A DNA stretch of 64,000 nucleotides from Brevibacillus humidisoli (GTDB taxonomy: Bacteria > Bacillota > Bacilli > Brevibacillales > Brevibacillaceae), in contig NZ_CP087263.1 of assembly GCF_020923435.1 (NCBI RefSeq), forward strand, positions 1,321,970 through 1,385,969, given 5' to 3'. The notes beneath the pieces are model-generated. The model did no database searches. It was not told where the DNA came from and was given only the letters and a program-made list of their open reading frames with translations. The first letter of the stretch is position 1, and each line of letters opens with the position of its first letter. The translations under genes and the position numbers were made by a program. Positions 54,369 to 62,403 of this stretch are shown here, piece by piece.

Positions 54369-55958
54369 ATGACCATTTTTGCAGATTTCACTCTACATAA
54401 GAGTGTGTTACAAGCAGTACACGACATGGGGTTTGAAGAGCCATCACCGATTCAGGCCGCGTGTATTCCCAAAATCCTTGAAGGAGGCGACCTGATCGGT
54501 CAGGCACAAACCGGTACCGGGAAGACGGCAGCCTTTGGTATACCTTTAATCGAGAAAATGACGCCTGCCAATCGGATTCAGGCGGTCGTGCTGACTCCGA
54601 CACGGGAGTTGGCCATACAAGTGGCAGGTGAACTGCGCCGGATTGCCAAGTACAAAAAAATCCGTACCCTGCCGATCTATGGCGGTCAGTCGATCATGCA
54701 TCAAATCCGTGCGCTGAGGCAAGGGGTACAGGTAGTGATCGGAACGCCTGGACGTGTACTTGACCACCTCCGTCGCAAGACGCTGCGCCTGGATAATGTC
54801 AGCATGCTGGTGCTTGATGAGGCGGATGAAATGCTGGACATGGGCTTTATCGATGACATCGAGACGATCATCAACCACATCAACGAAGACCGGCAAACCT
54901 TGCTCTTCTCCGCAACCATGCCGGCTGAGATCAAGCGTCTGGCATCCCGCTACATGAAGCAGCCGCAAACCGTTGCGGTGAGTCGTGAGGAAGTGACGGC
55001 TCCGAGCATAGAGCAGGTCTACTACAAGGTGTTTGAGCGCAACAAACTGGAGAGCTTGTGCCGCATCCTGGACAGTGAAGATGTGGAGTTGGGTATCATT
55101 TTCTGCCGCACCAAGCGCGGCGTGGATGAGCTGACGGAAACCCTGCAGACACGAGGCTATTTGGCCGACGGACTGCATGGAGACCTCTCCCAGGCACAGC
55201 GGGACAAAGTGATGAAAGCATTCCGGGAGGGGACGATCGAACTGCTGATCGCGACCGATGTGGCGGCGCGCGGTATTGACGTGGGCAACGTGTCACACGT
55301 GATCAATTACGACATTCCACAAGATCCGGAGAGCTACGTTCACCGGATTGGCCGGACTGGCCGGGCTGGACGTCATGGAATTGCGATGACGCTGGTTACA
55401 CCACGTGAGATGAAGCAGATGGTCGTGATCCAAAAACAGACCAAAGCAGCAATCATTACCCGCAACGTGCCGACGCTGGAGGAAGTGGCAGAGCGGAAAC
55501 AGGAACAGCTTCGCGAGCAGCTGATCAACCTGTTGGAAGGCGATGCGGTGGCAGAGATGTACGACAAAGTGGCACAATCGCTGTTGGCTGATTATCCGGC
55601 TGAGAAGATCGCGGCAGCTGCCCTGCACCTGGCCTTCCACAGCGAGCTGGGGGACAATGAGGAAGGAGAACTGTACAACTTCGGTGAAACCGGGGCCTCC
55701 AAGGGCATGGTGCGCTTCTTCCTCAATGTTGGACGCAATGCTAATCTAAAGCCGCAGGACCTTGTAAAGGAAATCTCCGAGTCGGTTGGCATTCCGGGTA
55801 AAGCTGTTGGCAGAATCGACATCTTTGAAAACTTCACCTTTGTCGAGGTGCCGGAAGATGTCGCGCCTTTTGTCTACGAAGGGCTGCGCCAGACGAGGAT
55901 CAACGGCAAGCGGATCAACCTCGAACCGGCGAAACCACGCACCCGAACAAGAAGATAA
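54369..55958 (+). CDS. DEAD-box RNA helicase, CshA/DeaD type with DbpA-like RNA-binding domain
   Basis: 529 residues. Helicase core: Q motif (FEEPSPIQAACIPK), AQTGTGKT, PTRELA, DEAD (VLDEADEMLDMGF), SAT and HRIGRTGRAGR. The C-terminal portion (about 440-520) resembles the DbpA/CsdA RNA-binding domain (GMVRFFLNVGRN...GRIDIFENFTFVEVP), which targets structured RNA, with a basic tail RTRTRR. The start is ATG 54369, as GTG 54360 overlaps the cinA stop and the family begins near TIFADF. Likely role in ribosome assembly or mRNA decay. Confidence 0.92.
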   Translation: MTIFADFTLHKSVLQAVHDMGFEEPSPIQAACIPKILEGGDLIGQAQTGTGKTAAFGIPLIEKMTPANRIQAVVLTPTRELAIQVAGELRRIAKYKKIRTLPIYGGQSIMHQIRALRQGVQVVIGTPGRVLDHLRRKTLRLDNVSMLVLDEADEMLDMGFIDDIETIINHINEDRQTLLFSATMPAEIKRLASRYMKQPQTVAVSREEVTAPSIEQVYYKVFERNKLESLCRILDSEDVELGIIFCRTKRGVDELTETLQTRGYLADGLHGDLSQAQRDKVMKAFREGTIELLIATDVAARGIDVGNVSHVINYDIPQDPESYVHRIGRTGRAGRHGIAMTLVTPREMKQMVVIQKQTKAAIITRNVPTLEEVAERKQEQLREQLINLLEGDAVAEMYDKVAQSLLADYPAEKIAAAALHLAFHSELGDNEEGELYNFGETGASKGMVRFFLNVGRNANLKPQDLVKEISESVGIPGKAVGRIDIFENFTFVEVPEDVAPFVYEGLRQTRINGKRINLEPAKPRTRTRR

Positions 55959-55967
55959 GGTTTGCAC

Positions 55968-56007
55968 AAAGGTCGTCTCCGTCCCCCTGGACGGCGATGG
56001 CCTTTTT
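55968..56007 (+). terminator. Strong intrinsic terminator after the DEAD-box gene
   Basis: A 17-position stem beginning AAAGGTCGTC (55968) and ending GGCCTTT (56005) has one mismatch and three G-T pairs, with a short C/T loop and a T-run. Confidence 0.85.
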
Positions 56008-56012
56008 GTATG

Positions 56013-56026
56013 CGAATATTTGTTCG
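56013..56026 (+). promoter_or_regulatory. LexA (DinR) SOS box of recA
   Basis: CGAATATTTGTTCG matches the Gram-positive SOS box CGAACnnnnGTTCG with one change; flanking G and C extend the dyad. It sits 10 bp upstream of the recA -35. Confidence 0.85.
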
Positions 56027-56036
56027 CAAAAAATAC

Positions 56037-56066
56037 TTGGCAAACCTTTCTTTCTCGATGTATGAT
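56037..56066 (+). promoter_or_regulatory. Predicted recA promoter
   Basis: TTGGCA at 56037-56042, 18-bp spacer, TATGAT at 56061-56066, 39 bp before the TTG start codon. Confidence 0.6.
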
Positions 56067-56105
56067 GGTTTCAGAGGTTACTAGTTGAGAAAGGGAGTGT
56101 CGGTT

Positions 56106-57164
56106 TTGTCCGATCGTCGCGCTGCTTTAGAAAACGCATTACGACAAATCGAAAAACAATTCGGGAAAGGCTCCATCATGAAGCTTGGAGATATGGCTGC
56201 AACGCAGGTTTCAACTGTGTCGAGCGGTGCGCTGGCGCTTGATATCGCGCTTGGCGTCGGCGGTTTCCCTCGTGGACGTATCATAGAGATCTACGGACCT
56301 GAGTCTTCCGGTAAGACCACAGTTGCCTTGCATGCGATTGCCGAAGCCCAGAAGCAGGGAGGACAAGCAGCCTTTATCGACGCTGAGCACGCACTGGATC
56401 CAGTATATGCTGCAAAGCTTGGCGTCAATATTGAGGAGTTGCTGCTGTCCCAGCCTGATACGGGAGAGCAGGCACTGGAGATTGCGGAGGCGCTGGTGCG
56501 CTCCGGAGCGGTCGACATTATCGTCATCGACTCGGTGGCCGCGTTGGTGCCGAAGGCGGAGATTGAGGGTGAGATGGGCGATTCTCACGTCGGTCTGCAG
56601 GCTCGCTTGATGTCGCAGGCGCTGCGCAAGCTGTCAGGGGCTATCAACAAGTCGAAGACGATTGCCATCTTCATCAACCAACTGCGTGAAAAAGTTGGTG
56701 TCATGTTTGGAAATCCAGAGACTACCCCAGGTGGGCGTGCACTGAAGTTCTACGCCAGTGTTCGTCTTGATGTTCGCAAGGCAGAGAGCATCAAGGTGGG
56801 AAATGATGTGGTCGGTACCAAAACCAAGGTAAAAGTAGTGAAAAACAAGGTGGCTCCTCCGTTCAAGACAGCGGAAGTGGATATTATGTACGGGGAAGGG
56901 ATCTCCAAGGAAGGAAGCATTCTCGATATTGGGACCGAGATTGACGTGGTGGTCAAAAGCGGCGCATGGTATTCGTTTAGCGACGAACGACTCGGTCAGG
57001 GACGGGAGAACGCCAAAATGTTCCTGAAGGAAAATCCGGAAATCTCCAAACAAATTGAAGAGAAGATCCGTGAGTATTACAGCCTGAATTCGAATTCGGT
57101 TCCCGCGGGGGAAGCGGTGAATGATCCCGAACAGGATGAGGAGCCGGTCTTTGACTTTGAATAA
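56106..57164 (+). CDS. recA: Recombinase RecA
   Basis: Forms filaments on single-stranded DNA for strand exchange and triggers LexA self-cleavage. The start is TTG 56106 ([20 protein letters not shown] aligns with RecA N-termini) behind AAAGGGAG; 352 residues. Walker A GPESSGKT near 67, L2 loop [16 protein letters not shown], and an acidic C-terminal tail ([11 protein letters not shown]) of the regulatory type. Controlled by the SOS box upstream; recX follows. Confidence 0.97.
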   Translation: MSDRRAALENALRQIEKQFGKGSIMKLGDMAATQVSTVSSGALALDIALGVGGFPRGRIIEIYGPESSGKTTVALHAIAEAQKQGGQAAFIDAEHALDPVYAAKLGVNIEELLLSQPDTGEQALEIAEALVRSGAVDIIVIDSVAALVPKAEIEGEMGDSHVGLQARLMSQALRKLSGAINKSKTIAIFINQLREKVGVMFGNPETTPGGRALKFYASVRLDVRKAESIKVGNDVVGTKTKVKVVKNKVAPPFKTAEVDIMYGEGISKEGSILDIGTEIDVVVKSGAWYSFSDERLGQGRENAKMFLKENPEISKQIEEKIREYYSLNSNSVPAGEAVNDPEQDEEPVFDFE

Positions 57165-57179
57165 TGCAGTTGTATGTGG

Positions 57180-57211
57180 AGAAAGCCTGTCGCTCATGAC
57201 AGGCTTTCTCA
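57180..57211 (+). terminator. Perfect 13-bp hairpin between recA and recX, no T-run
   Basis: GAGAAAGCCTGTC and GACAGGCTTTCTC around GCTCAT, followed by ACTAAAC. Without a U-tract it may be a partial terminator or an RNA-stability stem that lowers recX relative to recA. Confidence 0.6.
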
Positions 57212-57241
57212 CTAAACTAGACCAACGGCGGAGGGAAAGGG

Positions 57242-57901
57242 ATGAACAGCGGTCTGATTTCCGCCGTCCAGCGGGACGAGAAACAGAAAAATCGCTATCA
57301 CATCTATATTGACGACACTTGGGCATTTTCCGTGCATCAAGACATTCTGATCAAGTATAACTTATTTAAAGGGACAGTGATTGATGCTGGCTTGTACGAC
57401 GAAGTGCTGCAGGCGGAAGAACGGCATAAAGCCTATCTGTCTGCCCTGCGGTTGCTGGGAATCCGACCGCGTACGGCCCAGCAGTTGGAGCAGCATCTGA
57501 CGAGGAAGGGGCATACGTCTGAGATTGCCCGTGAGGTGCGGACAGCGTGTGAACGACAAGGATATATCGACGACTGGGAATATGCTCGCCGTTGGGTTGC
57601 CGAACGAATGCGCAACCGACCGCGAGGCAAGTACGCGCTAAAGATGGAATTGCTGCAGAAGGGCATTGGCAATGACATCGTCGAATCCGTTTTGTCGGAC
57701 CTAGACCAGCGAGAAGAACTGATGGCAGCACGGCGTTGGCTGGAAAAACGGTTGCGCAGAAATCCTTCCCCCCTTACGCCTCAGGAAGAGCAAAAGCTGC
57801 TGCTCGCTCTTATGAGAAAAGGGTTTTCGCATGCTGTAGTGCATGCGATCAGACAGGAGTTGTCCTCCCGAGGCGGATGTATACCGGAAGGGGATGAATA
57901 G
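57242..57901 (+). CDS. recX: Regulatory protein RecX
   Basis: Modulates RecA filaments. 219 residues built of RecX helical repeats (about 60-215: YLSALRLLGIRPRTAQQLEQHL, ACERQGYIDDWEYARRWVAERM). ATG 57242 behind GGAGGGAAAGGG. Its place directly after recA supports the call. Confidence 0.9.
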   Translation: MNSGLISAVQRDEKQKNRYHIYIDDTWAFSVHQDILIKYNLFKGTVIDAGLYDEVLQAEERHKAYLSALRLLGIRPRTAQQLEQHLTRKGHTSEIAREVRTACERQGYIDDWEYARRWVAERMRNRPRGKYALKMELLQKGIGNDIVESVLSDLDQREELMAARRWLEKRLRRNPSPLTPQEEQKLLLALMRKGFSHAVVHAIRQELSSRGGCIPEGDE

Positions 57902-57946
57902 CCGAATCCTTCCAAGCGTCGCCCCGGTACATCGTTTGCCTGCTTC

Positions 57947-57976
57947 TTGACAAGCCTAGAGCGCAAATAATACAAT
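57947..57976 (+). promoter_or_regulatory. Promoter in the recX-rny gap
   Basis: TTGACA at 57947-57952, 18-bp spacer, TACAAT at 57971-57976. Expected start near 57983. Confidence 0.7.
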
Positions 57977-57982
57977 AGGTTT

Positions 57983-58105
57983 GTATTTACGTGGTGTTTC
58001 ATGCTTTTTTCGCTAATTCTTTCGCTCATTCGTAAGGTAAAACTGAACAACCGTGCCCAGCCGGCGCGGATTCAGCGGACCGAGCAAGCTTCGGTCTTGT
58101 TTTTT
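57983..58105 (+). ncRNA. Candidate small RNA or attenuated leader upstream of rny
   Basis: Inferred only from a promoter and an intrinsic terminator about 120 nt apart with no supported ORF between. No Rfam-type family is recognised. Equally possible is a leader whose terminator is conditionally read through into rny. Confidence 0.35.
58078..58105 (+). terminator. Intrinsic terminator upstream of rny
   Basis: GACCGA (58078-58083) and TCGGTC (58091-58096) around a 7-nt loop, then TTGTTTTTT. Confidence 0.78.
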
Positions 58106-58254
58106 ACCGCACCGGCAACAGGAAACAAAACGGCATACGGTTGACTGGAATCAACTAAAGGTAGAGCAGTACCCGATGTGCCCGTAGGGACCCAACAAAG
58201 AAAAATGATCTGAAGAAAGCGGGGAGATGTCGTACCACAAGGAGGTGAAATAAC

Positions 58255-59808
58255 ATAGAAGCTATTCTATCTGATCCTATCGTGATAATCCTATTGCTCT
58301 TCATGCTGGCTGTAGGCTTTGGTATCGGTTTTCTCGTTCGCAGAGCAATTGCGGAAGCGAAGATTTCCAGCGCGGAGGAAGCGGCCAAACAAATCGTCGA
58401 AAAGGCAAAGCGAGAGGCTGAAGCGCTCAGGAAAGAGAAGGTGCTGGAAGCGAAGGACGAGGCATTCAAACTGCGTGCCGATGCTGAGCATGAACTGCGG
58501 GAACGCCGCAACGAGATTCAGCGCCAAGAGAGACGAATCCTGCAAAAGGAAGAGTCGCTCGACCGCAAGCTGGAGCAACTGGAACGCAAAGAGGGCGATC
58601 TGGTTGACCGCGAGAAGTCGATAGCCGAACTGCAGGCCAAAGCGGAGCAATTTTATAAAGATCAGATTGCAGAGTTGGAACGGATTTCCGGTCTGACGCA
58701 GGAGGAAGCGAAGACGCTGATCCTGACCAATGTGGAGAACGAAGTCCGTCACGACATGGCAATCATGATAAAAGAGATAGAAGTTCAGGCGAAGGAAGAA
58801 GCCGACAAGAAAGCGCGCGAGATCATCTCTACCGCCATCCAGCGTTGTGCGGCAGATCATGTGGCGGAAACGACCGTTTCCGTAGTCACGCTGCCCAACG
58901 ACGAGATGAAGGGGCGGATTATCGGTCGTGAAGGCCGCAATATTCGTGCACTCGAGACGCTGACTGGTATCGATTTGATTATTGATGATACACCGGAAGC
59001 CGTTATCCTCTCGGGATTTGATCCCATTCGCAGAGAGATTGCCAAGGCTGCTCTCGATAAGCTGGTGGCGGATGGGCGCATCCATCCGGCTCGTATCGAA
59101 GAGATGGTGGAGAAAGCGCGCCGCGAAGTTGATGAACGCGTCCGTGAATACGGGGAGCAGGCCACCTTCGAGACCGATGTGCATGGTCTACATCCGGATC
59201 TGATCAAGATCCTTGGACGGCTGCGTTACAGAACCAGCTATGGCCAAAACGTGTTGAAGCACTCCATGGAAGTGGCTCATCTCGCCGGACTGATGGCTGC
59301 CGAGATGAACGAGGATGTGAAGTTGGCAAAGCGCGCTGGCCTGTTACACGATATCGGGAAAGCAATCGATCACGAAGTGGAAGGCTCGCACGTCGAAATC
59401 GGTGTCGAACTAGCGAAAAAATACAATGAGCACCCTGTAGTTATCAACAGTATTGCATCTCACCACGGCGATACAGAACCGACATCTGTCATAGCAATGC
59501 TTGTCGGTGCGGCTGACGCTCTGTCGGCTGCTCGACCGGGTGCCCGCCGGGAAACGCTGGAGACTTACATCAAGCGACTGGAGAAGCTGGAATCGATCTC
59601 CGAGTCGTTTGATGGAGTGGAAAAGTCGTATGCGATTCAGGCAGGCCGTGAAGTTCGTGTCATCGTACAACCAGAGCGGATCGATGATGCGGAAGCTGTT
59701 CGGCTCGCCCGTGAGATCACCAAACGGATTGAGAGTGAACTGGATTACCCCGGTCACATTAAGGTGACCGTGATCCGCGAAACGCGGGCGGTTGAATACG
59801 CAAAATAA
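58255..59808 (+). CDS. rny: Ribonuclease Y, apparent ATA start codon
   Basis: Membrane-anchored endoribonuclease that starts bulk mRNA decay. A strong AAGGAGGTG (58239-58247) is followed 7 nt later by ATA at 58255, giving [15 protein letters not shown]... and 517 residues, close to B. subtilis Rny (520). An in-frame TGA at 58246 excludes an earlier start; the next usual start, GTG 58282, has no ribosome-binding site. N-terminal membrane helix, long coiled coil (about 30-190), KH domain (about 205-270, [15 protein letters not shown]) and HD domain (about 333-425, [12 protein letters not shown]). Confidence 0.93.
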   Translation: MEAILSDPIVIILLLFMLAVGFGIGFLVRRAIAEAKISSAEEAAKQIVEKAKREAEALRKEKVLEAKDEAFKLRADAEHELRERRNEIQRQERRILQKEESLDRKLEQLERKEGDLVDREKSIAELQAKAEQFYKDQIAELERISGLTQEEAKTLILTNVENEVRHDMAIMIKEIEVQAKEEADKKAREIISTAIQRCAADHVAETTVSVVTLPNDEMKGRIIGREGRNIRALETLTGIDLIIDDTPEAVILSGFDPIRREIAKAALDKLVADGRIHPARIEEMVEKARREVDERVREYGEQATFETDVHGLHPDLIKILGRLRYRTSYGQNVLKHSMEVAHLAGLMAAEMNEDVKLAKRAGLLHDIGKAIDHEVEGSHVEIGVELAKKYNEHPVVINSIASHHGDTEPTSVIAMLVGAADALSAARPGARRETLETYIKRLEKLESISESFDGVEKSYAIQAGREVRVIVQPERIDDAEAVRLAREITKRIESELDYPGHIKVTVIRETRAVEYAK

Positions 59809-59837
59809 AGTGGCGTTTATCGCCGCTTTATTTTTTT
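59807..59837 (+). terminator. Intrinsic terminator after rny
   Basis: AAAGTGGCG and CGCCGCTTT around a TTTAT loop, with ATTTTTTT following; it begins at the rny stop. Confidence 0.85.
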
Positions 59838-59959
59838 ACCGATCTCCCTTTATGGATACCAAGACCCGCCTGCCCATTATCTCTTTTCGTTTGCACGAAT
59901 GCTCATTTGGCAGATTCTGAAGCATTTTTTGTATATACTAGATAGTGGAGGTGTGCATG

Positions 59960-60754
59960 ATGCAAATTCTGTTTTTGGGTGATATCGTCGGGGCACCGGG
60001 CCGGGAGATGGTGATCCAATATCTGCCCCTGTTAAAACGGAAATACCAGCCGACGTTCGTGATTGCCAATGGAGAAAATGCCGCGCACGGACGGGGGATC
60101 ACAGAAAAGATTGCCCGTGAACTGTTCGAAGCAGGCGTTCAAGCGATCACGCTGGGGAATCACACGTGGGACAACAGAGATATTTTCGAGTTTATCGACC
60201 GGGAGCAGCGGTTGATTCGACCAGCCAACTTTCCGCAAGAGACGCCGGGAACCGGACTGACATACATAAAAAGTTCCCAAGGTGAATTGGCCGTCATCAA
60301 TCTGCAGGGCCGCTCGTTTCTGCCTCCGTTGGATTGTCCATTTCGGACAGCAGATCTCTTGATTGATGAAGCGAAGAAGCGGACGCGGCTCATCTTTGTC
60401 GACTTTCACGCCGAAGCAACCTCCGAAAAGCAGGCGATGGCTTGGTATTTGGACGGTAGAGTCAGCGCCGTCGTAGGGACACATACCCATGTACAGACAG
60501 GCGATGAACGGATATTGCCAGGTGGTACCGGCTACATAACCGATGTCGGGATGTGCGGCCCGATGAACGGCATCCTTGGAATGGAACGGGAAGCCGTGAT
60601 CAAAAAGTTTCTCACACAGCTTCCCGTACGCTTTGAAGTAGCTGGCGGTGTGACCCAGATAAACGCTGTTTTGTTTACGCTAGACAGCACAACCGGACAG
60701 TGCCGCCGGGTAGAGAGAATCAGAATTGACGCCGACCGTCCGTTTATGGAATAA
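59960..60754 (+). CDS. ymdB: YmdB phosphodiesterase
   Basis: Calcineurin-like metallophosphoesterase; in B. subtilis it cleaves cyclic nucleotides and affects biofilm and other developmental choices. The start is ATG 59960 (MQILFLGDIVGAPG), 6 nt after GGAGGTG, giving 264 residues, the B. subtilis length. Metal ligands are visible in GDIVG, NGENAAHG, GNHTWD, DFHAEATSE and GTHTHVQT. Standard rny-ymdB-spoVS order. Confidence 0.94.
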   Translation: MQILFLGDIVGAPGREMVIQYLPLLKRKYQPTFVIANGENAAHGRGITEKIARELFEAGVQAITLGNHTWDNRDIFEFIDREQRLIRPANFPQETPGTGLTYIKSSQGELAVINLQGRSFLPPLDCPFRTADLLIDEAKKRTRLIFVDFHAEATSEKQAMAWYLDGRVSAVVGTHTHVQTGDERILPGGTGYITDVGMCGPMNGILGMEREAVIKKFLTQLPVRFEVAGGVTQINAVLFTLDSTTGQCRRVERIRIDADRPFME

Positions 60755-60796
60755 TACACTTAGATTTGAATTTTTTGAATTTTTTCAAGGCAAGTT

Positions 60797-60823
60797 GCAG
60801 GAATTTTTAGGGGTTATGCGAAT
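60797..60823 (+). promoter_or_regulatory. Sigma-H-like promoter of spoVS
   Basis: GCAGGAATT (60797-60805), 11-bp spacer, TGCGAAT (60817-60823): matches the sigma-H pattern RnAGGAwWW / RnnGAAT except for one base. SpoVS is known to be under sigma-H in B. subtilis. Confidence 0.65.
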
Positions 60824-60871
60824 ATCATTCTAATGATGACAGGATTTCTATCAGACGGGAGGTTCAAAAGG

Positions 60872-61132
60872 ATGGAAGTATTAAAAGTTTCAGCAAAATC
60901 CAACCCCAATTCTGTCGCTGGTGCCCTTGCAGGTGTCCTCCGTGAACGTGGAGCAGCCGAGATCCAAGCCATCGGCGCCGGGGCGCTTAATCAAGCTGTT
61001 AAAGCCGTAGCGATTGCACGAGGGTTCGTAGCGCCCAGTGGAGTTGACCTCATCTGTATCCCAGCCTTTACCGACATCGTGATTGATGGAGAAGAACGTA
61101 CGGCGATCAAGCTGATTGTTGAACCGAGATGA
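60872..61132 (+). CDS. spoVS: Stage V sporulation protein S
   Basis: 86-residue Alba-like protein, the exact size of B. subtilis SpoVS, with the family core LKVSAKSNPNSVAGALAG. ATG 60872 follows GGGAGG; the longer upstream frame precedes that site. Needed for normal spore development past stage V; probable nucleic-acid binder by fold. Confidence 0.95.
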   Translation: MEVLKVSAKSNPNSVAGALAGVLRERGAAEIQAIGAGALNQAVKAVAIARGFVAPSGVDLICIPAFTDIVIDGEERTAIKLIVEPR

Positions 61133-61159
61133 TCGAGAGAATAACCTGAATAGATTGAC

Positions 61160-61196
61160 ACCTGTTTGTTCTATACAGAATAAACAGGTTTTTTTC
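61160..61196 (+). terminator. Intrinsic terminator after spoVS
   Basis: ACCTGTTT (61160-61167) and AAACAGGT (61182-61189) with an inner TTCT/AGAA pairing and a run of T. Confidence 0.88.
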
Positions 61197-61235
61197 ATTT
61201 CGAAAAGAGGAAAAACCAAGTAGGAGGAGTTATCT

Positions 61236-62171
61236 GTGAAACTGATCGATGCACATTGTGATGTCCTGTTAAAACTTTGGCAAGATCCTTCGCTTTCATT
61301 TGGAGAGGAACACCAGCAGCTTGAAGCCAACCTGCCTCGGTTACAGAGAGGGGAGGTGCAGATTCAGGGTCTTGCCATCTGGGTGCCATCCGAGCTTCCT
61401 TACGGTCGTCGACTGGAAGTGGTTTTTGAAATGATTGATGTGTATCAACAGCAGGTGGCGCGGCATATGCCCTTGATTCTCTCCCGTACAGATTTGGATG
61501 AAAAGGTTTTATCCGGACAAAAGGGGGCAATTCTGTTTATAGAAGGTGCTCAGCCGATCGAGAACAACCTCGCCAACCTTCGCGTACTCTATCGATTGGG
61601 AGTCAGGGGGATCGGGCTCACCTGGAACTACCGCAACCAGGTGGCGGATGGCTGCCTGGAACCACGACCGGGGGGATTGTCTTCGTTTGGCAGAGAGCTG
61701 ATTACCGAAATGAATCGCTTAGGGATGATCATCGACGTATCCCATCTGGCGGAGCCTGGTTACTGGGATGTACTGGAGCATAGTCAGCAGCCCGTGATTG
61801 CTTCCCACGCCAATACCAGGCACTGGTACGATCACCCGCGCAACTTGTCGGACAAGCAAATCAAAGGTTTGATTGAAAAAGGAGGCGTGCTTGGACTTAC
61901 CTTTGTCCCTTATTTTCTCACCAGTGAGAAGCGAACCGTATGCATTGACGATCTGCTGCGTCATTTGGAGCATGTCTGTTCGCTGGGGGGAGTGGATCAC
62001 GTAGCGTTTGGCTCCGACTTTGATGGGATCAGTGTAACGTTTGGCGATTTGACGGACGCCGGTCAGTACCAGTTGCTGGTAGAAGAACTACTCAAACGAT
62101 ATAAGGAAGAAGAAGTGAAAAAATTTGTGTCGAAAAACTGGTTGCGTGTTTTCCGCAACGTGTTACAATAG
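61236..62171 (+). CDS. Membrane-dipeptidase family (M19) metallopeptidase
   Basis: 311-residue renal-dipeptidase-type zinc hydrolase of dipeptides. Metal-binding features: DAHCDVLLK at the start (H-x-D type), EGAQPIENN, DVSHLAEP, SHANTRHWYDHPRNLSD and GSDFDG. No signal peptide, so probably cytoplasmic despite the family name. GTG start behind GGAGGAG. In related genomes an M19 peptidase also sits between spoVS and the korA/korB pair. Confidence 0.9.
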   Translation: MKLIDAHCDVLLKLWQDPSLSFGEEHQQLEANLPRLQRGEVQIQGLAIWVPSELPYGRRLEVVFEMIDVYQQQVARHMPLILSRTDLDEKVLSGQKGAILFIEGAQPIENNLANLRVLYRLGVRGIGLTWNYRNQVADGCLEPRPGGLSSFGRELITEMNRLGMIIDVSHLAEPGYWDVLEHSQQPVIASHANTRHWYDHPRNLSDKQIKGLIEKGGVLGLTFVPYFLTSEKRTVCIDDLLRHLEHVCSLGGVDHVAFGSDFDGISVTFGDLTDAGQYQLLVEELLKRYKEEEVKKFVSKNWLRVFRNVLQ

Positions 62172-62240
62172 TAGCAAGAAGATATTAATGAACTAGGTAC
62201 ATCATTCAAATGGTTCCAAAAGTAATTTTAGTAAAAGCAC

Positions 62241-62269
62241 TTGCATTTTTGTATGGCTCGGACTACAAT
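62241..62269 (+). promoter_or_regulatory. Predicted sigma-A promoter of korA
   Basis: TTGCAT at 62241-62246, 17-bp spacer, TACAAT at 62264-62269. A weak GATG/CATC stem with six T (62355-62377) lies in the leader. Confidence 0.6.
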
Positions 62270-62403
62270 TGGAAAAGCTCATACACATTTTGTTCACAAC
62301 TCATTTCAGCACGGTCCCGTATTGCAGTAGGAAGAAGCGGCAGAGATGAGTGGTGGATGCAGGTGAACATCTTTTTTCACAGTTATTGAAGGGGTGTAAA
62401 CAG

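Larger units (their letters stand above)
57902..58254 (+). other. 353-bp recX-rny gap with promoter and terminator
   Basis: Holds a good promoter (57947-57976) and a terminator (58078-58105), which would define a transcript of about 120 nt, and then 150 bp with only weak stems before the rny ribosome-binding site. A 48-codon ORF from ATG 58000 lacks a ribosome-binding site and I do not call it. Confidence 0.5.

Noticed and set aside
58000-58146. 48-codon ORF in the recX-rny gap
   Set aside because: No ribosome-binding site, it runs through a terminator, and its sequence resembles no known protein.
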